From Planctomycetota bacterium (GTDB taxonomy: Bacteria > Planctomycetota > B15-G4), in assembly GCA_029259715.1 (NCBI GenBank), contig JAJDEP010000012.1, positions 124,001 through 188,000 on the forward strand: a stretch of DNA of 64,000 bases, read 5' to 3'. Position numbers and translations under genes: made by a program. Positions 44,677 to 54,628 of this stretch are shown piece by piece. The notes under the pieces are model-generated. The model had not been told where the DNA came from. It did no database searches and saw only the letters and a list, made by a program, of their open reading frames with translations. How positions within the stretch are numbered: the first letter of the stretch is position 1; each line of letters starts with the position of its first letter.

Positions 44677-47274
44677 TGTACCGGGGGCCTTGGGAGGCGC
44701 CCCTCCGGGCGCCTGGACGTCGACGTAGCCGAGCTTCCTCAGCACCTCGAGCTGGGCCGCGTCCATGCCCGGCGAGAGGGGCCTGGCGCGGTTGCTGTGG
44801 CTCCATTCCAGGGCCTGGCGGCGGTAGGCCTGGAGGCCCTCGTAGACGGCCCCCTTGAGCGGCAGCGGCCGCGTCGCCCCCGGGTCCTTGCGCAGGTCGT
44901 AGAAGCGGTCCTCGAAGACCAGCTCCCCGGCGGACGGGACCTCGTGGCTGATCAGCAGGTAGGTGTCGGTGCGCACCGCCCGCACGGCCGCCCGCAACGG
45001 GTCGCCCTTGCCGTCGAGGATCACGCCCTTGTCCGTCTCCGTGAACGCAAAGAGATTGCGACCCTCGTTCTCGAGCAGGCCGGGCCGGGCCACCCACTGG
45101 CCCACGACCCCCAGCAAGTCGAGGACGGTCGCGAAGAGTCCCGTGGTGCTGGTCACGCCCTCGATCCGTCGCGGCGGCCCGAGCTGCCCGCCCGGCGCCC
45201 ACACCATCAGCGGCACGTGCACCGACTCGTCGTAGACCTGGCTGCCGTGACCATGGAGGCCGTGCTCCATGAACTCCTCGCCGTGATCGGCGGTGAACAC
45301 CAGCACGGTCTCGTCGGCGCGACCGCTGGCCTCGATGGCGTCGACGAGCGCGCCGATCTGCTGATCGAGCCACGCGATCTCGCCCAGGTAGCGGTCGCGC
45401 AGGATGCGCACATCAGGGTCGTCGAGGGGAATCGACTCGCCCTTGCGCAGGCGGTCGTTGAGGCGGTTGGGCGCGTTGCCGGCGTCGCGACCGGCGAGGT
45501 CCGGCGAGACGAACGCCGTGCGCAGCTCCCCCGGCGCGTTGAACGGATGGTGCGGGTCGAAGTAGTGCAGGAACAGCAGGCCCTGTTGTCCGGCGTGGAC
45601 CTGCAGCCACGCGCGGGCCTGGGCGTTCACCTGCCGGGCGTTGGCGTACGGCAGCTCGATGTAGTCGACGAAGCCCCGGGCGAAGCCGGCCTCGCCCCGC
45701 AGGATGTCGTTGGCCACGAACGCGCCGGTGACGACGCCGTCGGCCCGGGCCCGCTCCGCCAGGGTGCGCACGTCGCCGGGCACCACGTTGCGGTTGTGGT
45801 CGACGACACCGTGAGCCGACGGCAGCAGCCCGGTCAGGTGGCTCGCCGTCGAGGGCAGCGTCCAGGGGCTCGGCGAGATCGCCGTCTCCCACACCAGCGA
45901 TTGCTCGGCCAGGGCGTCGAGGCGCGGCGTCAGGCCCTTCAACGCCGCGCCGAACAAGCCCGTCTCGTCATCCCTCCGGTAGGTGCCGAGGACGTCGGCG
46001 CGCAGGGTCTCGATCTGGCACACGATCACCGTCGGCCGCCGCGTGCTCTGTTCGCGGCGGGCCACCGAGGCCGGCCGCTCCAGGCGCGGATTGGACAGGC
46101 CCACCAGCACCCGCTCGGGCCGGTACTCGTTCCAGACGAAGATGCCCAGGGCGAGGTCGACGTCCTCGCGGGCCACCTCGGTGCGCTCGAGGCGCGCCTC
46201 CGTCGCGCGGAACTCGAGGGCGTGGGCGTCGACGCCGGTGGCCCAGGCCCCGAGCGGCAGCTCGATCTCCTGCCACGCGGTGGAGGTCACCGGCAACGAC
46301 GCCACCCGCGCGCCGTCCACGAAGACCTGCAACTCGCACGAGGCGCCGTCGGGCATCAGGTCGTGGAGCGCCACGGCGCCGCGCAACACGGTGTCCGCCT
46401 CGAGGAACGCCGACGCGACGGCCCGCGCCTCGGGATCGGCCACCAGCACCAGGGCGGGCCGACCCTGGCCACGGGGCCCGGTGAACGAACCGGTGGCCTC
46501 CCACAACGGCGCCGTGACCGGCTCCCAAGCGTCCTCGCCGCCGCCGCTCGTGCCGTCCGGGCGCAGCGGACGTCGCGTGGCCATGCGCACGCTGCGTTCC
46601 TCGGCGTCCGCCACCACGAGCGGCATGAGGTAGTCGGTGACCTCTTCGAAGACGAGCGGGTGGTCCTCCAGGCGCACGGTGCGGGGCGTCTGCTCGTAGC
46701 GCGGCGACAGCAGCAGGATCACGCTGCCGTCCGGGAAACCTCGCGGCGACTCGGAGACGAGCTCCAGCGCCTGCACGGCGTGGGGCACATCGAGGGCCAG
46801 CTCCACCGACGGGCCCTCGCGCACGGCGTCCGCGCCCGACCGGGGGTTCTCGGCCACGGGCGGGACGTGCACGCTCCACTCGACCTCCGGGTGGTCGGCG
46901 TCCCGCACGGTGACCAGGGCCACGCTGCGATCGTCGGTGGGACCCAGCTGGCGCCGCGAGATGCGCGCGACGAAGCGGCCCGGCCCGGCGTCCAGCCGCC
47001 AGCGCAGGACGCCGGACCGGGGCATGAGCACGCCGATCTCGTCCCGGTCGGCGTTGGCGCCGGTGACGTCGTTCCACGGCTCGATCTCGGTGCGACCGTC
47101 GAAACCCGCCACCAGGTCGATGCGGTCGCGCTCGACGATGAGCTCGCGCCGGCCGTCGAGCGCCACCCGCGGCGCCGAGAGCCAGGCCAGCAGCGTCGCG
47201 ATGGCGCCCACCAGCAACAGCAACACCGCGATGACGACGGCGTGGCGCGCACTGTGGCCGGACCGCGCGCCCAT
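44656..47274 (-). CDS. Membrane-anchored sulfatase-like protein (alkaline phosphatase superfamily)
   Basis: 872 residues. An N-terminal TM anchor (VVIAVLLLLVGAIATLLAWL, about 13-32) places the rest outside the cytoplasm. The N-terminal 400 residues are beta-rich. The sulfatase-type domain starts at about residue 410 with VIVCQIETLRADVLG. The expected nucleophile site reads SPSPWTLPSTASHLTG (about 460-475) in place of C/S-x-P-S-R, so no formylglycine Cys is present. FTADHGEEFMEHGLHGHG supplies metal-site Asp-His. The C-terminus is Pro/Ala-rich. It could be a phosphoester transferase or hydrolase of cell-surface glycans, or inactive. The overall superfamily is clear; the activity is open. Confidence 0.82.
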   Translation of the reverse strand: MGARSGHSARHAVVIAVLLLLVGAIATLLAWLSAPRVALDGRRELIVERDRIDLVAGFDGRTEIEPWNDVTGANADRDEIGVLMPRSGVLRWRLDAGPGRFVARISRRQLGPTDDRSVALVTVRDADHPEVEWSVHVPPVAENPRSGADAVREGPSVELALDVPHAVQALELVSESPRGFPDGSVILLLSPRYEQTPRTVRLEDHPLVFEEVTDYLMPLVVADAEERSVRMATRRPLRPDGTSGGGEDAWEPVTAPLWEATGSFTGPRGQGRPALVLVADPEARAVASAFLEADTVLRGAVALHDLMPDGASCELQVFVDGARVASLPVTSTAWQEIELPLGAWATGVDAHALEFRATEARLERTEVAREDVDLALGIFVWNEYRPERVLVGLSNPRLERPASVARREQSTRRPTVIVCQIETLRADVLGTYRRDDETGLFGAALKGLTPRLDALAEQSLVWETAISPSPWTLPSTASHLTGLLPSAHGVVDHNRNVVPGDVRTLAERARADGVVTGAFVANDILRGEAGFARGFVDYIELPYANARQVNAQARAWLQVHAGQQGLLFLHYFDPHHPFNAPGELRTAFVSPDLAGRDAGNAPNRLNDRLRKGESIPLDDPDVRILRDRYLGEIAWLDQQIGALVDAIEASGRADETVLVFTADHGEEFMEHGLHGHGSQVYDESVHVPLMVWAPGGQLGPPRRIEGVTSTTGLFATVLDLLGVVGQWVARPGLLENEGRNLFAFTETDKGVILDGKGDPLRAAVRAVRTDTYLLISHEVPSAGELVFEDRFYDLRKDPGATRPLPLKGAVYEGLQAYRRQALEWSHSNRARPLSPGMDAAQLEVLRKLGYVDVQAPGGAPPKAPGTAPAKKP

Positions 47275-47282
47275 GGGAGTGA

Positions 47283-47720
47283 TCAGCCCCCGGCCCGACG
47301 CTCGAGATACTCGGCCAGGATGGCCTCGTAGAGCAGCTCTTCGAGGGGCACATCCTGTTGCGGATTGCCCCAGATCCGCGGCGGCGTGCCGGGGACGAGG
47401 GTCTGCACGAGGGCGAACATCTCGACGTCGACGCCGTCATCGGCGGGCTCGATGTGCAGTCGCAGGCTGAGCCGGCGCTCACCCTCGTTGATGTCGGCCA
47501 CGCGCAGGTTGCGCAGCTCCGCGTCCCATTCGATGCCGACGCCGCCGAAGCGCTGGGTGCAGAAGTCCCGCACCACATCGCGCACGAGTTCGATGGCCTC
47601 CGCCGTCTCGATCTGCCGCAGCGGGTAGGAGCGCCAGCCGATGCCCTCGCTGAACAGGCCGCAGCTCGCGGTCAGGGCGGCGGTCAACGTCAGCAGAGCG
47701 AGCGAGGTCTTCATCGACAC
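47283..47720 (-). CDS. Small hypothetical lipoprotein
   Basis: 145 residues (GTG 47720; ATG 47714 is a good alternative). The lipobox is LTASC (Cys about residue 20). The mature part (WRSYPLRQIETAEAIELVRDVVRDFCTQRF; LSLRLHIEPADDGVDVEMFALVQTLVPG) is a compact alpha/beta domain. I do not recognise a family. It lies 8 bp upstream of the sulfatase-like gene on the same strand, so the two are probably co-transcribed. A role in envelope biogenesis is plausible but unproven. Confidence 0.65.
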   Translation of the reverse strand: MSMKTSLALLTLTAALTASCGLFSEGIGWRSYPLRQIETAEAIELVRDVVRDFCTQRFGGVGIEWDAELRNLRVADINEGERRLSLRLHIEPADDGVDVEMFALVQTLVPGTPPRIWGNPQQDVPLEELLYEAILAEYLERRAGG

Positions 47721-47725
47721 AGAGC

Positions 47726-50700
47726 CTACCGCGGCGGCGCCCCGCCGACCGACTCCCGCAGCGACGACGCCGCCCGGGTCAGGGCCTGATCCGCCGCCGC
47801 GTGGTCGCCCGCGAAGGCGCGCCCCACGGCGATGACCCAGTGTTCGAGGGCGTCGTGGGCCACGCGGGCGGTCTCGGGGCGCGGCTCCGACACCACGGCC
47901 ACCAGCGCCGCGAAGACCGCGGCCTCACGGCCGAGGAAGTCGGTCAGGTCTTCGTCGCCGGTGGCGGTGAGCAGGCTCAACGCCTGTCGCACGAAGCCCT
48001 CCTCGTCGCCCTGCAAGAACGTCACCAGCGCGGCGTTCTTGCGCGCCAGGGCCTGGGCCAGCAGGGGCGGCAGGGCCAACTCGCCGCGCACCAACGGCGC
48101 GAAGGGACTGACCCGGCTGCCCAGGCCGGCCAACCGCGCCACCCGGGCCGTCACCAGCGCCCACGAATCGAGCAGGTGCTGCGGCAGGGGCGCCGCCGGG
48201 ACCGCCGAAGCACGCGCGCCGTGGCCCGCCGAGGCGGCCGTCACCAGCACCTCGGCCAGCAGGTGGTCGCGGCGCGGCTCCACCTGCGCGCCGAGGGGGT
48301 CGAGCAGCGGCGCGCCCAGCAACTCGACGAAGCCCTCGCCGAAGCCGCGACGCAGGTGGCTGGTGCCGATGATGCCGCCGAGATGATCGAGGGTCACCGA
48401 CGCCGCCGCATCGTCGGGGCCGGGACCGCCCCACAGCAGGGCCCGCGGCGCGATGACCTCGTCACCCCGTCCGAGCATGCGCAGCTCGGCGTCGTCGTCG
48501 TGCGCGGACAGCAATCGCGGCACGTCCCCCCCCGGGTCCGTGGCGATGAGGTGGAAGCGCCCCATGAAGTGTCCCGCCGCCGGCCGCGCGAGCAGGTCCA
48601 GCGGCACGCCGTGCAGGATCTCCACCGCGCGTCGTGTCGCCTGGCCCGGCGCCAACGCACCCCCGCCGGGCGGCGGCAGCAGCGCCACCACGGGCCCGCC
48701 GTTCCAGACCCAACGCCACAGCTGCAGGCGTTGAGCGGCAGTGAGCGTGGAGGTCAGACGGTCGGGACGCGCGAGCAGGACGACGTCGGCCACCCCCGAG
48801 CCGCCGTAGACCGTGAAGCCCTGGCGGCGGGCGAAGGCCCGGGCCTCCGGGTCGTCGTCGGGGATCCACACGCTGAGCGGCCAGCTGCCACGCGGCGCGG
48901 GCCGGCGATCGGGCGGAGTTGGCACCACGACGAGCCGACGCGGCGTCGAGACGTCGAGCACGCCGGCCGCACCCTCGAGCACCGCCGAGATGCTCCAGTC
49001 GGCCAGGTCGCGCGGGCCGAGCCCCAGAGGCAGCGGCACCGTGAACGCCGTCACCCCCGGCGCGAACTCGTGCTCGCCGACGTCGATGTCGAGGGCCTCG
49101 CCACCTGCCGACGGCAGGGCCTGCACGAACAGGTGACCGCTCACGCTGCCCCCGGTGTCGTTCACGACGGACGCCGTGACCTCCGTGTCGCGTCCCGGGC
49201 GCACCGAGCGTTCGACGAGCGCCACCGTCGTCAGCAGCGGCCGCAGGGCCCGGTTGAGGCGCTCGCGCGCGGGTCGCGGCTCGCCCCAGGGCGCGAGCAG
49301 TCCGGCGCTGGCTTCGCTCGAGACCGCGCGCCACTGGGTGTAGCAGGCGAGATCGAGGGCCGGGTTGCTGCGCAGCGCCTCGGTCATGTCCTCCGCCGCG
49401 TCGGCAGAGAGCCCGGCCGCGGCGGCCCACCAGTCGTCGTCGTTCCACGGTCCGGCAGCCGCCCGCGCGCGCCGTTGACGGTCGGCGAACCCTTCGAACA
49501 GGGCCCGCTCCTCACCGTGCAGCCCCCGGTCGATGTACCCGTCCCGGGCGCGGGCGGCGTCGAGCATGGCGCCGTACCCGAATTCCGAGACGAACACCGG
49601 GCCCTCGACGTCGGCACCGAGACCCTCCATCTCCGCGTGCCGTTCGGGGGGCAGCGGGTAGGGCGGGTAGAGGTGCACGTCGATCATCGCGCGGCGCGCG
49701 CCGGTGAAGGGCTCGCGGTAGCGCCCCCCGCCGAGGAAGCCGCCCGAGTCCTCGAGCACCATGCGCGTCGGGTCGAGGTCGGCCAGGTGCGCCGAGAGCT
49801 CCTCGGCGTGCACGTAGGCCTTGCCGCTCATCTCGTTGAGCACGCCCCACAGGATCACCGACGGGTGCTGACGATCGCGCCGGACCATCCAGTCGATCTC
49901 GTCGCGCAGGCGCGGCAGCAGCTGCGGGTCGTCCTCGAGCCAACCGATGGCCGGCTCGGCCAGCACGAGCAGCCCGAGCTCGTCGCACGCCTGCAGGAAC
50001 GCCTCGGGGGCCGGCGCGACGTGCATGCGCACGAAGTCGAAGCCCGTGTCGAGGATGCCTTCCACCTCTTCGCGCAGGAAGGCGGGGTCGGGATCGCGCC
50101 CGCCGAGGCCCGGCACGTGGGGCTGGTAGAGCACACCGTGCAGGACGCGGCGCTCGCCGTTGAGGAACAGGTCGCCGTCCGCCACGGTGAAGTCGCGGAA
50201 TCCAAAGGTCCGCTGCGGCCCCGGTGCGCCGGCGATGGTGGTCGAGAGGGTGTAGAGGTGCGGCGACTCGGGACTCCACAGCGTGGGCTCCGCCACAACG
50301 ATGCGCCGCGCGGCGCTCCCCCGGCCGTCGCTGAGGTCGACGTCGAAGTGCAGCGCGCGCCCACCGTCGACGGACAACCCGATGCGCACGGTCTGGGAGC
50401 CCGCGTCGTCAGCGGAGGCATCGCCGGCGGAGCCGGGCGGCGCCACCACGTCGACATCGACCCACACCTCGCCGCCCCCGGCGTCCGGCACCACCGACAG
50501 CCGCGCGATGGCGGGCGCGACGTGCAGCCGCAGCCGCGTCGAGCCGAGCAGGCCGCCGAAGTTGTGGTACCAGCTCTCCTTGCCGTGAGGCGTGGTCGAC
50601 AGCGTCAGCCCGTCGACGGGCACGGATCCCGGGTCGACCACGCGCACCACCAGGCAGTGCTCCTCGCCGGCCTCCAGCTTGCCGGTGAGGTCGAATCGGG

Positions 50701-51235
50701 CGGGACCGTAGCCGCCTTCGTGGGCGCCGATGAAGACTCCATCGAGATGGACCCGGGCCGCGTAGTTGACCCGGTCGAGCGCCAGGTCGATGCGTGCCCC
50801 TTCGACCTCCGGCGGCGCCACGAAGCGGCGCACGTACCAAACCACGCCGTCGTAACCGCGCAAGGTGCCGAGATCGACCAGCGCCGTCTGCGGCGCCCCT
50901 TCCAGCGGACCCGGAACCTCGATGACGAACGCCTCGCTCGCCGCGCCCTGGGGACGCTCTCCCGTCGTGAGAGCCTCGAGCCAACCCTCCTCGGCGCCCC
51001 GCCCTTGCGGGTCGAGCTGCATCAGCCACAGGCCGTCGAGGGACACCTCCCGCGTCGGTTCAGCGGGCGCCTCGGAAGAGCCGCAACCCGCCACGAACGC
51101 CGCGACGACGAGCAGCGCCCACAGGGCTCCGGGGGCGGCGACGCGCGCCGCAACCCAGGCGCCCGGGCCGGTTCGGCCGTGGACGCCCCGCCCTTCACCG
51201 CAGAGGATGGGGTCTTCTCGGAGCCCGTCGCCCAT
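47726..51235 (-). CDS. Glycoside hydrolase family 2-type lipoprotein
   Basis: 1169 residues. A signal sequence ends at a lipobox AFVAGC (Cys near residue 51). The GH2 architecture follows: sugar-binding domain (WYVRRFVAPPEVEGARI, HEGGYGPARFDLTGKLEAG), immunoglobulin-like domain, then the TIM barrel. The acid/base Glu (about 468) is in ILWGVLNEMSGKAYV, and the nucleophile Glu (about 551) is in VFVSEFGYGAML. Members are beta-galactosidases, beta-glucuronidases or beta-mannosidases; substrate is undetermined. The C-terminal 400 residues are unassigned. Its ATG shares four bases with the ATG of the divergent lyase-like gene. The two may form a polysaccharide-degrading pair. Confidence 0.82.
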   Translation of the reverse strand: MGDGLREDPILCGEGRGVHGRTGPGAWVAARVAAPGALWALLVVAAFVAGCGSSEAPAEPTREVSLDGLWLMQLDPQGRGAEEGWLEALTTGERPQGAASEAFVIEVPGPLEGAPQTALVDLGTLRGYDGVVWYVRRFVAPPEVEGARIDLALDRVNYAARVHLDGVFIGAHEGGYGPARFDLTGKLEAGEEHCLVVRVVDPGSVPVDGLTLSTTPHGKESWYHNFGGLLGSTRLRLHVAPAIARLSVVPDAGGGEVWVDVDVVAPPGSAGDASADDAGSQTVRIGLSVDGGRALHFDVDLSDGRGSAARRIVVAEPTLWSPESPHLYTLSTTIAGAPGPQRTFGFRDFTVADGDLFLNGERRVLHGVLYQPHVPGLGGRDPDPAFLREEVEGILDTGFDFVRMHVAPAPEAFLQACDELGLLVLAEPAIGWLEDDPQLLPRLRDEIDWMVRRDRQHPSVILWGVLNEMSGKAYVHAEELSAHLADLDPTRMVLEDSGGFLGGGRYREPFTGARRAMIDVHLYPPYPLPPERHAEMEGLGADVEGPVFVSEFGYGAMLDAARARDGYIDRGLHGEERALFEGFADRQRRARAAAGPWNDDDWWAAAAGLSADAAEDMTEALRSNPALDLACYTQWRAVSSEASAGLLAPWGEPRPARERLNRALRPLLTTVALVERSVRPGRDTEVTASVVNDTGGSVSGHLFVQALPSAGGEALDIDVGEHEFAPGVTAFTVPLPLGLGPRDLADWSISAVLEGAAGVLDVSTPRRLVVVPTPPDRRPAPRGSWPLSVWIPDDDPEARAFARRQGFTVYGGSGVADVVLLARPDRLTSTLTAAQRLQLWRWVWNGGPVVALLPPPGGGALAPGQATRRAVEILHGVPLDLLARPAAGHFMGRFHLIATDPGGDVPRLLSAHDDDAELRMLGRGDEVIAPRALLWGGPGPDDAAASVTLDHLGGIIGTSHLRRGFGEGFVELLGAPLLDPLGAQVEPRRDHLLAEVLVTAASAGHGARASAVPAAPLPQHLLDSWALVTARVARLAGLGSRVSPFAPLVRGELALPPLLAQALARKNAALVTFLQGDEEGFVRQALSLLTATGDEDLTDFLGREAAVFAALVAVVSEPRPETARVAHDALEHWVIAVGRAFAGDHAAADQALTRAASSLRESVGGAPPR

Positions 51236-53711
51236 GTCGATCTTGTCGCGATTCCTCGGTCGGCGGCGCGGTCCGCTGCGCGCGGTGGACGCCGCCGCTG
51301 CCTGCGCAGCACGGCCAGCCTACGCAGGGGCCCCGGTCGCCGCCACGCTCCTCCTGGTCCTGGCTCTCGCCACGCTGCTCGTGCCGCGGGCGGAGGCCCT
51401 GGTCGGCCCTCCCGGCGATGTCGACGGCCGCCAGGCCCTGGTGCGGGTCTCCATCGCCGACGAGACCGGCAGCTACGCCGAGCGGGCCCACGTCACCTTC
51501 AGCGCACCCTTCGCCGAGGGCGCGCTGACCGACCTCGATGAGCTCGTGCTCTGGCCCGCGCAAGGCGGTGACGAGCTGCCGCGCCAGGCCCGGGCCCTGT
51601 CCCGCTGGCCGTCGGGCAGCGTCCGCTGGGCCCAGATCGATACCCAGGTCGAGGTCCAGGCGCGCCAGTCGAAGGCTCTGCTGGTCGGTCGGCGAGCGGG
51701 CGCCGCGCCCGACCCCGTCCCATGGAGCCTCACCGGCCCCGACGACAACGGCGCCTTTCACCTCGACGACGGGCGCACCCGCTGGCCCCTGCTGCGGTCG
51801 AACGGCCTGCGAGGCGATGAGTTCGCGGGCTTGCGCGCGCGGCTCGTGGACGGCTTCGACATCGAGTACCGAGCAGAGATCGACGCTCCCGACGACTGGT
51901 TGCAGCAGGGACCCGGCATCGCGCTGCAGCAGGCCGGGCCGGTGGAGATCGTCGAGTGGGGGCCGCTGCGGGTGGTCGCCCGGGTGCGCGGCGCCCATCG
52001 CCCCCGCCCCGGCACCGAGGGCGCCCTGCCCGTCGACTTCCACAGCTTCACGGCCTACGCCCACTTCCTCGCGGGGCAGGCCGAGGCCCACGTGGAGTGG
52101 TCGTTGGAGAACGGACCGCTCCACGACCCGCCCGGCGCCCTGGCCTTCACGTCCTACGAGTTGTCGTTCGACGTCGGGCTCGCGCCGCGGGGCATCGACG
52201 TGGCCGGCAGCCCCACCCGCGGCGATGCGCCTTTCGCCCTGCACCAGGATGGCCTGGCCCTCGAACAGCAAGAGCACCGGGTCGACGGCAGGGCCTTGCG
52301 CACACCCCGGGCCGGCGACCTCTGGGCCGGCGTGCTGAGCGACACCACGGGCGGCGTCTACGTCCACGTCATCGACTCGGCCGAGAACCATCCGACCGCC
52401 CTGACCTACGAGCCCGGCTCGCCTCTGGTGGCGGCCGTGCTGCCCGCCGGCTCGCGCCCGCACTGGCTCGACGACGCCACCCGCAAGACCTTCCGCCTGA
52501 CCCTGGCGCGGGGCGTCGGGCGCGAGGGCCGGTCGATCATGCGCGCGGCGGTGCATGGCCATCACGCCACCATCGATCCCCGCGACGTGGCCAGCAGCGG
52601 CGCCTGGGGCGACACGGGGCTCTTCTACATGCCGGGACCGGGCGCCGTGGAGGGGCTGATCAACCCGCTCGCCGGTGCGCCCACCGGGTGGGCCGACTAC
52701 GGCGAACGCGTGCGCAACACGCACCAGTCGGGCAGCCCGCGCAACCGGCTGTCGGTCTACCTCGAGGCGATCCAGTCGCGACGGGCAGGCCTGTTCGAAG
52801 CGGCCACCGCCCGCGCCTGGCACGCCATGGACCTGCGGCCGTTCCACATCCTCGGCTTCTCAGCCGACGCGTTCCCCGGCGCGAACCTGTACGAGGGCAC
52901 GCCCCACGACAACGAGCCGCCGGACAGGAGGCTCGGCCGCAGCGAGATGGGCGGCCTGTATCCCGAGTGGAAGCAGGGACTGCCGCCCAACGGACACGGC
53001 TACAACGGCTTCGACGGCGAGCACATGACGCTCGACGACATCTACGAGTGTTATCTGTTGACCGGTTCGTGGCCGGCTCTCGGGGCCCTCCGCTCGGCGG
53101 GTGAGGCCATGCTGACGTGGCACTGGGTGAAGGATTACCTGCACACCGCTCGCACGACCGGCTGGACGCTGCGCGCCCTGGTCCAGGTCGCGCGAGCCAC
53201 CGGCGACCGGCGCTATCTCGAGGCGGCCGCGGGCATGGTGACCATGGTCGAGGCCGAGCGCGGCCACGGTGAGGTCAAGTACATGCACCGCAACCGTCCC
53301 GACTCGCGCCACATTGCAGACGCCGAGTCGGAGTCGCCCTGGATGGTGGCGGTGGCCGTCCACGGGCTCGCCGCCTACGGACTCGAGACGGGCGACGAGC
53401 GCATCCCGCCGTTGCTCAGCGACCTGTCCACGCTGCTGCTCGGCGCGTATCGCGGCAACGGCTTCGCGTCCGACATCCCGGCCGACGGCCCCCTCGACGC
53501 CGGCGACGTCTGGCAACCGCTGGGCCTGTCTCAATGGGTGCCGGGGGCCATCGCCGTCGCGGCCCACGTCACCGGCGACGAAACCGGGATCGACGTGATC
53601 CGTCCCTACTTCGAGCAGATGCTGCAACACTCCTCGGGCCCGGTCAGCTTCGGTTCGTCGACCTGGCACTGGTGGCAGCCCTACCTGGCCCTGCTCGAAC
53701 GCAGGCGTTGA
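51234..53711 (+). CDS. Secreted rhamnogalacturonan-lyase-like protein (RIFT-barrel / alpha-toroid)
   Basis: 825 residues from ATG 51234; GTG 51285 is an alternative. A membrane/signal segment (APVAATLLLVLALATLLVP) is followed by a beta-domain, HVTFSAPFAEGALTDLDELVLWPAQGGDELPRQARALSRWPSGSVRWAQI, resembling the RIFT-barrel N-terminal domain of PcRGLX/YetA-type exo-rhamnogalacturonan lyases (PL26 relatives). The C-terminus (about 590-820) is helical, with YECYLLTGSWPALGALRSAGEAML and GWTLRALVQVARATGDRRYLEAA, an alpha/alpha-toroid. It probably degrades plant or algal polysaccharide in the periplasm or outside. It is divergent from the GH2 gene. The lyase label is inference. Confidence 0.7.
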   Translation: MSILSRFLGRRRGPLRAVDAAAACAARPAYAGAPVAATLLLVLALATLLVPRAEALVGPPGDVDGRQALVRVSIADETGSYAERAHVTFSAPFAEGALTDLDELVLWPAQGGDELPRQARALSRWPSGSVRWAQIDTQVEVQARQSKALLVGRRAGAAPDPVPWSLTGPDDNGAFHLDDGRTRWPLLRSNGLRGDEFAGLRARLVDGFDIEYRAEIDAPDDWLQQGPGIALQQAGPVEIVEWGPLRVVARVRGAHRPRPGTEGALPVDFHSFTAYAHFLAGQAEAHVEWSLENGPLHDPPGALAFTSYELSFDVGLAPRGIDVAGSPTRGDAPFALHQDGLALEQQEHRVDGRALRTPRAGDLWAGVLSDTTGGVYVHVIDSAENHPTALTYEPGSPLVAAVLPAGSRPHWLDDATRKTFRLTLARGVGREGRSIMRAAVHGHHATIDPRDVASSGAWGDTGLFYMPGPGAVEGLINPLAGAPTGWADYGERVRNTHQSGSPRNRLSVYLEAIQSRRAGLFEAATARAWHAMDLRPFHILGFSADAFPGANLYEGTPHDNEPPDRRLGRSEMGGLYPEWKQGLPPNGHGYNGFDGEHMTLDDIYECYLLTGSWPALGALRSAGEAMLTWHWVKDYLHTARTTGWTLRALVQVARATGDRRYLEAAAGMVTMVEAERGHGEVKYMHRNRPDSRHIADAESESPWMVAVAVHGLAAYGLETGDERIPPLLSDLSTLLLGAYRGNGFASDIPADGPLDAGDVWQPLGLSQWVPGAIAVAAHVTGDETGIDVIRPYFEQMLQHSSGPVSFGSSTWHWWQPYLALLERRR

Positions 53712-53871
53712 TCCGCGCCGCCGGGCGGGGCGTTCGGCCACCCCGCCGACGACCCGTCCTCGCTTGTGACCCGTCCGCCCCGGGGCTACCCTCGCCCTGT
53801 TCGGCCGCGCGCGCTGGCCGCGGCCCTCGTGACGGCCGCCCCCGTTCCCAGAAACCACGGGATCTCGACCT

Positions 53872-54618
53872 TTGAAGAAGGCTCTCTTCGTCGGCTGCGG
53901 GCTGGTCCTGGCCCTCGTCCTGGGGCTGTTCGGATTCGCCTACTTCGTGCTCCGCGAGCCCTTCGCCCAATGGCAGGCGGCGACGGAAGTGCAGCAGGCG
54001 CGCCTGATCGCCATCAACGAGGCCCACCCGTTCGAGGCGGGCGAGACCGTCGACCGCGAGCGCTTCACGCGCCACCTCGAGCTGCGCGTCGACGTCATCG
54101 CGGTGTTCATGACCCTCTCCGAGGAGTTCGCGCGCCTGCAGACGGACGAGGAGCTGGGCATCGTCGACATGCTGCGCGGCTTCGCCTCGCCGATGATCGC
54201 GCTCCCCGAGGCGCTCATCGACCAGTTCGAGCAGGCCGAGATGGGCACGCCGGAATTCGCCCACCACTCACGCCTGCTGTGGGCGGTCATGCGCGAGCTC
54301 GACAAGGGCACCGGCGGCGACCGCTTCGGGTCCGTCCGCGGTCGCTACGCCGAGCTCAAGACCCACTACGAAGAGGCGTACGGCGAGATCGAGGAGTACC
54401 CGGCCCTCGACGACCTCATCGGCACCGCGCAGGACTTCCCGCAGGAAACCCTCGACGCGGCGCTGCACATCATGGGACAGGACCTCGAGCTGCTGCTGCA
54501 GGCCACGGCGGCCTTCGCCTTCGAGCCCCTCGCCCTGCAACTCGACAAGGTCGATCCCAGCGACCCCGGCACCTACGCCATGCCGCTCGGCGAAGCGAAC
54601 GAAGGCGACTTCCGCTAG
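53872..54618 (+). CDS. Hypothetical exported helical protein
   Basis: 248 residues from TTG 53872. A TM/signal region is at 4-26 (ALFVGCGLVLALVLGLFGFAYFV). The rest is helical: VQQARLIAINEAHPFEAGETV, RHLELRVDVIAVFMTLSEEFARL, LWAVMRELDKGTG and DDLIGTAQDFPQETLDAALHIM. No family is recognised. It ends 10 bp before the copA-type gene, with an AGGAGG ribosome-binding site between them, so the two are probably co-transcribed. Any function in metal handling would be a guess. Confidence 0.62.
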   Translation: MKKALFVGCGLVLALVLGLFGFAYFVLREPFAQWQAATEVQQARLIAINEAHPFEAGETVDRERFTRHLELRVDVIAVFMTLSEEFARLQTDEELGIVDMLRGFASPMIALPEALIDQFEQAEMGTPEFAHHSRLLWAVMRELDKGTGGDRFGSVRGRYAELKTHYEEAYGEIEEYPALDDLIGTAQDFPQETLDAALHIMGQDLELLLQATAAFAFEPLALQLDKVDPSDPGTYAMPLGEANEGDFR

Positions 54619-54628
54619 GAGGACCGCC

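Noticed and set aside
47801-51541. A 1246-codon open frame on the plus strand antisense to the GH2 gene
   Set aside because: Long antisense frames are expected at this GC content. The text is Arg/His/Gly/Pro-rich without motifs, while the minus strand has clear GH2 domains.
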